Assembly (NCBI RefSeq): GCF_900110495.1
Contig: NZ_FODX01000007.1
Location: 116,631 to 180,630, forward strand
Length of the DNA: 64,000 nucleotides
Reading direction: 5' to 3'
Source of the DNA: Nitrosovibrio sp. Nv6
GTDB lineage: Bacteria > Pseudomonadota > Gammaproteobacteria > Burkholderiales > Nitrosomonadaceae
The notes under the pieces are model-generated. The model was not told where the DNA came from. It worked only from the letters and a program-made list of their open reading frames with translations, and ran no database searches. Shown here one piece after another: positions 57,073 through 64,000 of the stretch. Positions within the stretch are counted from its first letter, which is position 1, and each line of letters begins with the position of its first letter. The position numbers and the translations under genes are program-made.

Positions 57073-58527
57073 ATGAATTCTCTCGAACTTGTCACCCGGC
57101 TGCGCACTTTTCTGCCATCTGAAGCGGTGTTGCATGAAAAAGAGGACTTGAGGCCGTACGAGTGCGACGGTCTGTCGGCTTACCGGCAAACGCCAATGAT
57201 TGTCGTATTGCCGCAAACCGAAGACGAAGTGGCCCAAATTCTGCGAATCTGCCATGCATCGAAAATTCCGGTAGTGGCACGCGGCGCAGGAACCGGTCTG
57301 TCCGGAGGCGCGCTGCCCCACGCAGAGGGGGTTCTGCTGTCGCTTGCCAAGCTGAAATGCATACTTGAGCTTGATCCGGTGGCGCGCACCGCCAGGGTGC
57401 AGCCAGGCGTTCGCAATCTTGCCATCAGCGAAGCAGCGGCGCACCATGGACTGTATTACGCGCCCGACCCCTCTTCTCAGATTGCGTGCTCTATCGGCGG
57501 TAACGTGGCCGAAAATTCCGGGGGCGTGCATTGCCTTAAATATGGGCTCACGGTGCACAATATTCTCAAGTTGCGCGTGTTGACCATAGAGGGTGAGGCT
57601 CTTGAAATCGGGGGCGGCGGCCTGGATGCTGCAGGCTATGATCTGCTGGCATTAATGACGGGTAGCGAAGGCATGCTGGGTATCGTGACCGAAGTTACCG
57701 TAAAACTCACGCCCAGGCCTGAAAAAGCCCAAGTGGTCCTTGCCGCCTTCGACGACATACGCAAGGCTGGTGATGCGGTGGCAAATGTGATCGCTGCGGG
57801 AATAATCCCGGCGGGCATGGAAATGATGGACAAAATCACGACCCGCGCAGTGGAGGAGTATATCCATGCCGGCTATAACCTCGATGCGGCTGCAATCCTG
57901 TTATGCGAATCCGACGGCGCGGCGGAGGAAGTAGCGGAGGAGATTCAGCGCGTTAACGAAATCATGATGCAGAGTGGAGCGATCGAGATCCGAACATCCC
58001 GCGACGAGGCCGAACGCCTCAGATTCTGGGCGGGGCGCAAGGCCGCGTTCCCGGCGGCAGGCCGTGTTTCGCCGGATTATTACTGTATGGACGGAACGAT
58101 TCCACGCAAGAATCTTGCGCTGGTACTGTCCGGAATCGAAGCGCTCTCTGCTGAATACGGCTTGCGTTGCATGAATGTCTTCCACGCGGGCGACGGAAAT
58201 TTGCATCCATTGATTCTTTATGATGCCAACCGCCCTGGAGAGCTTGAATTAACAGAGGAATTTGGCGCAAAAATACTCCAGATGTGCATCCAGGCCGGGG
58301 GAACCATTACAGGTGAGCACGGAGTCGGCATAGAAAAAATCAACCAGATGTGTTCGCAATTCAAGACTGGCGAACTGGAAATGTTCCATGCGGTAAAGGC
58401 TGCCTTCGATTCGGATGGACTTTTGAATCCGGGTAAAGCCGTGCCGACGCTGCGACGTTGCGCGGAGCACGGGGCAATGCATGTGCATCGGGGCGAAGAA
58501 AAATTCCCTGAATTGCCAAGATTTTGA
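57073..58527 (+). CDS. glcD: Glycolate oxidase subunit GlcD
   Basis: 484 residues, FAD-linked oxidase. FAD-binding segment VVARGAGTGLSGGALPHAEG; GGNVAENSGGVHCLKYGLTV; C-terminal FAD-oxidase fold ending GEHGVGIEKINQM and DSDGLLNPGKAVP. With GlcE and GlcF it oxidises glycolate to glyoxylate and passes electrons to the quinone pool. ATG at 57073 is preferred to a TTG at 57055. Confidence 0.94.
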   Translation: MNSLELVTRLRTFLPSEAVLHEKEDLRPYECDGLSAYRQTPMIVVLPQTEDEVAQILRICHASKIPVVARGAGTGLSGGALPHAEGVLLSLAKLKCILELDPVARTARVQPGVRNLAISEAAAHHGLYYAPDPSSQIACSIGGNVAENSGGVHCLKYGLTVHNILKLRVLTIEGEALEIGGGGLDAAGYDLLALMTGSEGMLGIVTEVTVKLTPRPEKAQVVLAAFDDIRKAGDAVANVIAAGIIPAGMEMMDKITTRAVEEYIHAGYNLDAAAILLCESDGAAEEVAEEIQRVNEIMMQSGAIEIRTSRDEAERLRFWAGRKAAFPAAGRVSPDYYCMDGTIPRKNLALVLSGIEALSAEYGLRCMNVFHAGDGNLHPLILYDANRPGELELTEEFGAKILQMCIQAGGTITGEHGVGIEKINQMCSQFKTGELEMFHAVKAAFDSDGLLNPGKAVPTLRRCAEHGAMHVHRGEEKFPELPRF

Positions 58528-58574
58528 TGATGCTTATTTTATGTACTTCGCCTTGGAAGGCCTCTGATTAAGCC

Positions 58575-59675
58575 ATGCAGAAAATCATCGATCAATTTGC
58601 CGACACCATTCGCGCGGCCGCTGGAGATAACGCAACGTTACTGATACGCAGCGGCGGCACCAAGGATTTCTACGGCAATCGAACCGCGAATCCCGATGGC
58701 TCAGAGGGCCGCGTTCTGGATGCCACGGCCTACGCAGGCATCGTCGATTACGAGCCTACCGAACTGGTCGTAACAGCCCGCGCCGGTACTCGTCTGGCTG
58801 ACCTTGAAACGGAACTGCGTAAGCGTGGTCAAATGTTGGCTTTTGAGCCGCCGCATTTCGGTCCCGGCGCCACCCTTGGTGGTTGTGTCGCAGCCGGCCT
58901 TTCCGGTCCGCGCCGTGCGTCCGCCGGAGCGGTGCGAGACTTTGTCCTGGGGGTGCGGATGCTGGATGGTAGAGGTGATGACCTGAGTTTTGGCGGGCAG
59001 GTGATGAAAAATGTCGCCGGCTATGATGTCTCGCGTTTGATGACGGGTTCGATGGGAACACTGGGTTTGTTACTGGACGTTTCGCTTAAGGTGCTGCCGT
59101 TACCGGCGGCGGAGCTTACGCTGCGTTTACCGATGAGCGAGGCGGAGGCCATCGACAGGATGAATCTCTGGGCAGGTAAACCGCTACCGGTTTCCGCAAC
59201 CTGCTTCTGCAATGGCCAGCTTACTTTCAGGCTCTCCGGCGCAGCATCGGCAGTGGGCGCGGCTCGCGCGGTATTAGGCGGTGAAGAAGTCGCCGAGGGC
59301 GGGGCTTTCTGGCAATCGGTACGCGAACAGACGCACTCTTTTTTTCAACCAGGAAAGCAGCTCTGGCGCTTGTCCATAAAATCAACGGCACGGCCCCTTT
59401 CGCTGCCGGGAAAGCAGCTGATCGAGTGGGGTGGAGCGCTGCGCTGGCTGATAGCTGATCCACATGATGATGCGGACACGGATGCTGTACGTACAGCCAT
59501 ACGCAATACGGCGAAAGATGCGGGCGGTCACGCGACATTGTTTCGCAGCGATGGACCATGCGCGGCAGTATTCCATCCACTCCCGCCAGCGCTGATGAAT
59601 ATCAGCCGCCGTCTGAAGGAAAAATTCGACCCGATGCACATCTTCAATCCAGGCCGGATGTACCCGGAAATATAA
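58575..59675 (+). CDS. glcE: Glycolate oxidase subunit GlcE
   Basis: 366 residues with the FAD-binding PCMH fold (LLIRSGGTKDFYGNRTANPD, ELVVTARAGTRLADLETELR, FGPGATLGGCVAAGLSGPRR) and the end FDPMHIFNPGRMY. It forms the complex with GlcD and GlcF. One base separates its stop from the GTG start of glcF. Confidence 0.93.
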   Translation: MQKIIDQFADTIRAAAGDNATLLIRSGGTKDFYGNRTANPDGSEGRVLDATAYAGIVDYEPTELVVTARAGTRLADLETELRKRGQMLAFEPPHFGPGATLGGCVAAGLSGPRRASAGAVRDFVLGVRMLDGRGDDLSFGGQVMKNVAGYDVSRLMTGSMGTLGLLLDVSLKVLPLPAAELTLRLPMSEAEAIDRMNLWAGKPLPVSATCFCNGQLTFRLSGAASAVGAARAVLGGEEVAEGGAFWQSVREQTHSFFQPGKQLWRLSIKSTARPLSLPGKQLIEWGGALRWLIADPHDDADTDAVRTAIRNTAKDAGGHATLFRSDGPCAAVFHPLPPALMNISRRLKEKFDPMHIFNPGRMYPEI

Positions 59676-59676
59676 A

Positions 59677-61017
59677 GTGCAAACCAATCTCGCGGATTTC
59701 ATCAAGGACACTCCAGAGGGACAGGAAGCGGAGGAGATACTGCGCACTTGTGTTCATTGCGGTTTCTGCCTTGCCACCTGTCCGACTTACCAGTTGCTGG
59801 GCGATGAACTGGACAGTCCGCGGGGACGCATATACCTGATGAAGCAGGTATTGGAAGGCGAACCGGTCACGGAAAAGACCCAGCTGCATCTGGACCGCTG
59901 CCTGACTTGCCGCGCCTGCGAGACGGTTTGCCCGTCCGGCGTACGGTATGGACGGCTGGTGGATATCGGCCGTGGCATCGTTGAAAAGAAGGTGGGGCGA
60001 GGGGTTGCCGCCGGTACTGTGCGATACGCACTCCGCCAGGCCTTGCCTAACCCCGGTATATTTGCGTCGTTGCTGAAACTGGGGCAGTCCTTCCGTCCAC
60101 TACTGCCGGGAACGCTGAGGGATTCACTCCCTCCGCCTGTGCGGAAAACGCAAGCCCCGGAATCATGGCCTTATGTGCGTCACAAACGCAAGATGCTGGT
60201 ACTCGAAGGCTGCGTGCAACCCTCGCTGGCCCCCAATATCAACGCCGCGGCCGCGCGGGTGCTGGACAAGCTTGGTATATCGCTCGTTATAGCGCCGAAG
60301 GCAGGTTGCTGTGGCGCCGTGTCTTATCATCTCAATGCCCAGCAGGAGGGGTTGGATTACATGCGCCGCAATGTCGATGCCTGGTGGCCCTATATTGAGC
60401 AGGAAGGTGGAGACGCGGATGCTGCAGGTGGTATAGAAGCCATTGTCTTGACCGCCAGCGGCTGTGGAGTGACGGTAAAGGAATACGGCCATTTGTTGAG
60501 CCATGACCCTGCCTATGCGGAAAAAGCGGCGCGAATTTCTGAATTGGCCAAGGATATCAGCGAGATTGTAGAAGCTGAAACCGACACACTTCTCCCATTT
60601 CTCAACCGAAGGTCTCCTGACACACCCAGCACAATAAAACCCAGGCTAGCGTTCCATTCCCCCTGTACTCTGCAGCATGGGATGCGCATCCGAGGTGTCG
60701 CAGAGAAGATTCTGATCGCCGCTGGCTTCGAATTGACGTACGTGCCCGACGCTCATCTTTGCTGCGGATCGGCGGGGACCTATTCGATTTTGCAGCCGGA
60801 ACTATCGCAACAGCTGCTGAAAAATAAAGTGACCGCGCTGGAATCGGGCGGGCCAACCCGGATTGCTACCGCCAATATCGGTTGCCTCATGCATGTGCGA
60901 AGCGGAACGTCGTTGCCAGTCGAGCACTGGATCGAAATACTGGACGAGACACTTCGCGAAGAGGAGGGAACACCAGGGAAGTTGGAATTGCGGGCGGCTT
61001 CACCGTTCTCCCGTTAG
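59677..61017 (+). CDS. glcF: Glycolate oxidase iron-sulfur subunit GlcF
   Basis: 446 residues with a GTG start. Two 4Fe-4S clusters are bound by CVHCGFCLATCP (Cys25-35) and CLTCRACETVCP (Cys75-85). Two CCG-type haem/Fe-S domains follow (GCCGAVSYH; HLCCGSAGTYSI). It transfers electrons from GlcD/E towards the quinone. Last gene of the glycolate operon. Confidence 0.94.
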   Translation: MQTNLADFIKDTPEGQEAEEILRTCVHCGFCLATCPTYQLLGDELDSPRGRIYLMKQVLEGEPVTEKTQLHLDRCLTCRACETVCPSGVRYGRLVDIGRGIVEKKVGRGVAAGTVRYALRQALPNPGIFASLLKLGQSFRPLLPGTLRDSLPPPVRKTQAPESWPYVRHKRKMLVLEGCVQPSLAPNINAAAARVLDKLGISLVIAPKAGCCGAVSYHLNAQQEGLDYMRRNVDAWWPYIEQEGGDADAAGGIEAIVLTASGCGVTVKEYGHLLSHDPAYAEKAARISELAKDISEIVEAETDTLLPFLNRRSPDTPSTIKPRLAFHSPCTLQHGMRIRGVAEKILIAAGFELTYVPDAHLCCGSAGTYSILQPELSQQLLKNKVTALESGGPTRIATANIGCLMHVRSGTSLPVEHWIEILDETLREEEGTPGKLELRAASPFSR

Positions 61018-61128
61018 CCTCTCGCCCTACAGTAACCATTCCACGAGGCGGTTTCACTTTTTACCCCTGCCTTAACTCTATATAATCAAGCTTACCTTTC
61101 CGTACTCCGAGACCGCCAGATAACATCC

Positions 61129-63426
61129 ATGAGCTTTGTCAACAAGCCAATGGCGAAAAAATCAAGTTCCAGTCCCTTGCCACCCAGGGTCTCCAGGCTG
61201 CTGCGCGAATCCGCCGGGCTTGCGTTACTCGGTGTGGTGCTTTATCTGATGCTGATATTTTATGGGTACGATCGTGCTGATCCCGGATGGTCGCATAGCG
61301 GCAACACCCCAGCCCTGAATCCCGGTGGGCTGGCAGGCGCCTGGCTGTCAGACCTGCTGCTGTACTTATTCGGCGTTTCGGCCTGGTGGTGGGTATTCTT
61401 TTTCCTCTTTCTGGTTTCGTGGACTTACCACCGCATTGAGGGCGGGATATTCGACCGCCGGCCGCTGTTTGTTTCCGCTGCCGGATTTCTTGTATTGCTG
61501 GTTACCAGCAGTGCGCTTGAAGCACTGCGGTTTTATACGCTCCAGATAACCCTGCCCCAGACCCCGGGAGGAGTGCTGGGTTTGATAATCAGCAAGAACC
61601 TGTCGCAGATACTGGGTTTTACCGGCGCGACGCTGGCGCTCGTCATATTGATCGCGATCGGTTTCAGCTTGTTTACGGGTCTTTCGTGGTTGCGCTTCAT
61701 CGAGAAACTGGGCGCCGCGTTGGAGGGAATCTGTCTGTTCTTCAAACGGCAATGGGAGAACTGGCAAGATCGGCGCGCGGGTATTGCCTCTGCAATCCGT
61801 CGCGATGAATTGGTCGAGGTAGGAAAAAAACGCTTCCACGAAAATCCGCCTCTCCATATTGAACAACCAGCGACCGCGATTCTGAAGTCGCCTCGGGTGA
61901 TCAAGGAAAAACAGACGCCATTGTTCATTGACCTGCCCGATTCACCGTTGCCGCCGTTGCGTCTATTGGATGAACCGGTGAAGAAAGATGTGGAAATTCT
62001 CTCGACCGACACGCTTGAATTTACATCGCGCCTGATCGAGCGGAAGTTGATAGATTTTGGCGTGGAGGTCAAGGTTGTGGCCGCATACCCCGGCCCCGTC
62101 ATTACCCGCTATGAAATCGAGCCCGCCGTGGGTGTAAAGGGCAATCAGATTCTCAACTTGGTGAAAGATCTGGCGCGCTCGCTGTCGGTTGTAAGTATCC
62201 GCGTGGTTGAAACCATTCCCGGAAAGACCAGTATGGGCCTGGAAATACCAAATCCCAGGCGGCAGGTGGTGCGGCTATCGGAAATCCTCAGTTCGCAGGC
62301 TTATGCCGAGATGGCGTCGCCATTGACTATCGCCCTGGGCAAGGATATTGGTGGGCATCCGGTAGTGGCGGATCTTGCAAGAATGCCGCATGTGCTGGTA
62401 GCGGGAACGACGGGATCAGGCAAGTCGGTAGCGATCAACGCCATGATACTGAGCCTCATCTATAAAGCGACGCCTGAGCAGGTGCGCCTGATCCTGGTGG
62501 ACCCGAAAATGCTTGAATTATCCGTATATGAAGGCATCCCGCATTTGCTGGCGCCGGTCGTGACCGATATGCGGCAGGCGGCCAGCGCGCTTCGATGGGG
62601 CGTAGCGGAAATGGAGCGGCGTTACAAGTTGATGTCGGCGCTCGGCGTACGTAATCTCGGCGGCTACAATCAGAAAATCCGCGATGCGATCAAGAACGAG
62701 AAGCCGCTGACCAATCCATTCAGCCTGACGCCGGATGCGCCGGAGCCGCTGGAAGAGATGCCGCTGATAGTTGTGGTAATAGATGAACTGGCCGATCTGA
62801 TGATGGTAGTGGGCAAAAAGGTTGAAGAATTGATCGCCCGGCTTGCGCAAAAAGCACGCGCCGCCGGCGTGCATTTACTGCTGGCGACCCAGCGACCCTC
62901 GGTGGATGTGATTACCGGCCTTATCAAGGCCAATATACCGACACGAGTGGCGTTTCAGGTATCGAGCAAGGTGGATTCGCGTACGATACTCGACCAGATG
63001 GGGGCGGAAGCGTTGCTGGGACAGGGGGATATGCTTTATCTGCCGCCTGGAAGCGGTTATCCGCAGCGGGTGCATGGCGCTTTTGTCGCCGATCAGGAAG
63101 TGCACCGGGTAGTGGAGTACCTGAAGGAACATGGTGAGCCCAGATATGTGGATGGGGTGCTTAACTCGCTGGAAGAAGAAGGTGGCGCGGGCGAAAACGG
63201 CGGCATGGCCGGGCAGGAAAACGTCGAGTCCGATCCGCTTTACGACGAAGCCGTCGGCGTGGTGCTCAAGTCGCGCCGGGCCTCTATTTCATTGGTACAG
63301 CGGCACTTGCGGATCGGTTACAACCGCGCCGCCCGGCTGATTGAAGAGATGGAACGTGCAGGCCTTGTCTCGGCCATGCAGACCAACGGTAATAGGGAAG
63401 TGCTTGTGCCATCGAGGAACGAATAG
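61129..63426 (+). CDS. ftsK: DNA translocase FtsK
   Basis: 765 residues: four N-terminal membrane segments, a short linker, then the translocase motor with Walker [10 protein letters not shown] (about 425-433) and Walker [14 protein letters not shown] (about 545), [20 protein letters not shown], and the C-terminal gamma winged-helix ([20 protein letters not shown]). It anchors at the septum and aligns the chromosome ends for XerCD. The start is ATG 61129; MAKKSSSS nine codons in is the alternative. This is the short-linker form. Confidence 0.95.
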   Translation: MSFVNKPMAKKSSSSPLPPRVSRLLRESAGLALLGVVLYLMLIFYGYDRADPGWSHSGNTPALNPGGLAGAWLSDLLLYLFGVSAWWWVFFFLFLVSWTYHRIEGGIFDRRPLFVSAAGFLVLLVTSSALEALRFYTLQITLPQTPGGVLGLIISKNLSQILGFTGATLALVILIAIGFSLFTGLSWLRFIEKLGAALEGICLFFKRQWENWQDRRAGIASAIRRDELVEVGKKRFHENPPLHIEQPATAILKSPRVIKEKQTPLFIDLPDSPLPPLRLLDEPVKKDVEILSTDTLEFTSRLIERKLIDFGVEVKVVAAYPGPVITRYEIEPAVGVKGNQILNLVKDLARSLSVVSIRVVETIPGKTSMGLEIPNPRRQVVRLSEILSSQAYAEMASPLTIALGKDIGGHPVVADLARMPHVLVAGTTGSGKSVAINAMILSLIYKATPEQVRLILVDPKMLELSVYEGIPHLLAPVVTDMRQAASALRWGVAEMERRYKLMSALGVRNLGGYNQKIRDAIKNEKPLTNPFSLTPDAPEPLEEMPLIVVVIDELADLMMVVGKKVEELIARLAQKARAAGVHLLLATQRPSVDVITGLIKANIPTRVAFQVSSKVDSRTILDQMGAEALLGQGDMLYLPPGSGYPQRVHGAFVADQEVHRVVEYLKEHGEPRYVDGVLNSLEEEGGAGENGGMAGQENVESDPLYDEAVGVVLKSRRASISLVQRHLRIGYNRAARLIEEMERAGLVSAMQTNGNREVLVPSRNE

Positions 63427-63483
63427 AGCAAGCAACTTGACCAGCTAGCGAGACCAAGTCAAGCACTTGACCAACCTCTGTAG

Positions 63484-63571
63484 TCAACCCGCGAAAGCGG
63501 GTATCCATCGGCTACCAGATACTCAACTCATATCACCAATAGCGCGTCGTACCCGCGAAAGCGGGTATCCA
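63484..63571 (+). repeat. Two copies of a 21-base palindromic (REP-like) repeat
   Basis: The unit acccgcgaaagcgggtatcc with one more base occurs near 63486 and 63549. Each contains the hairpin ACCCGC/GCGGGT. Confidence 0.7.
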
Positions 63572-63756
63572 CGGAATCCAGGACATATCACCGTTTGTCT
63601 CTCCGGATTCCGTATCAGGATTTCTCAAAGAATAAGCAGCAGTCGGCAGCAGTTGGTTTAAGGGCGCTCATCGATACCTTGATGAGGTGCCAGGAGACTC
63701 TGCGTGTCGTTTTAGGGCAGACATCGTGACAGGAAAACGCTAAATTAGCGGCATAA

Positions 63757-63803
63757 AATCAAAACGCTCCGTTCCTCTTATTTGCTTGAGGAGCGGAGCG
63801 TTG
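63757..63803 (-). terminator. Rho-independent terminator of amoC
   Basis: Read on the minus strand, AACGCTCCGCTCCTC pairs with GAGGAACGGAGCGTT and is followed by TTGATTTT. A long stem with a T tract shows that transcription ends here, with no amoA downstream. Confidence 0.85.
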
Positions 63804-63862
63804 GTAAAGCAGCTTCAGCTAATCAGCCAGGCCAACCAGCCAACCAGTCATCGCTCAACCGG

Positions 63863-64000
<138 letters not shown>

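Larger units (their letters stand above)
63427..63862. other. Convergent region between ftsK and amoC
   Basis: It holds the REP-like repeats and the amoC terminator. No gene. Confidence 0.6.

Noticed and set aside
63484..63571. CRISPR array
   Set aside because: Only two palindromic units and no regular spacers or cas genes.

Overview
The window looks like a chromosomal segment of an ammonia-oxidising betaproteobacterium, most likely Nitrosospira. The strongest sign is the last 138 bases: on the minus strand they encode the C-terminus of ammonia monooxygenase subunit C (AmoC), followed by a strong terminator. The housekeeping genes (spoT, metH, ubiK, amgK-murU, dusB-fis, purH-purD, hemF, ftsK) and the glycolate oxidase genes fit an autotrophic betaproteobacterium. 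No rRNA gene, CRISPR array or intact insertion sequence was seen.

Layout. 1-8.4 kb: end of spoT, metH, a large FAD amine-oxidase-like protein and a cytosine-deaminase-like amidohydrolase. 8.4-15.4 kb: an unusual cluster. A P-type ATPase with an N-terminal HMA2-like domain is directly followed by a divergent S-adenosylmethionine synthetase with three substituted active-site positions. Converging on them is a minus-strand set: a DUF5132-like protein, an HMA2-like membrane protein, a protein made of eight tandem 22-residue repeats, and a small HMA2-like protein. 15.8-30.1 kb: core genes (DUF445, comM/yifB, ubiK, amgK, murU, pepP, ubiH, dusB, fis, purH, purD, hemF) and tRNA-Ala(CGC).

30.1-38.0 kb: two tandem decayed integrative elements at the 3' end of tRNA-Ala. 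Three copies of the tRNA end (30113-30135, 34408-34421, 37989-38010) mark the junctions. Each element starts with a broken integrase, and GGGGGTAT/GGGGGCAT repeats lie beside each junction. Cargo includes an AbiEii-like nucleotidyltransferase, an HsdR_N-type nuclease, a lipoprotein, a frameshifted phage-type gene and a small excisionase-like HTH peptide. 38-46.5 kb is further accessory DNA: an OLD-like ATPase with a degenerate Toprim region, a GNAT, a Mut7-C RNase, tRNA-Lys(CTT) and a frameshifted TIR-like/deoxyribosyltransferase-fold gene.

46.9-64 kb: a sulfotransferase, a membrane spermidine-synthase-like protein beside an exported isoaspartyl methyltransferase, a cluster of small exported Gly-zipper and His-rich proteins, an NAD(P)H:rubredoxin-reductase-like flavoprotein, the glycolate salvage genes (garR-like, glcD, glcE, glcF), ftsK and the solitary amoC end.

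How the genes fit together: glcDEF plus the tartronate-semialdehyde-reductase-like gene would return 2-phosphoglycolate carbon from RuBisCO oxygenation to central metabolism. AmgK-MurU recycles cell-wall MurNAc. DusB-Fis and PurH-PurD are conserved pairs. The HMA2/P-ATPase/MetK-like/22-mer cluster is the best candidate for an undescribed system.
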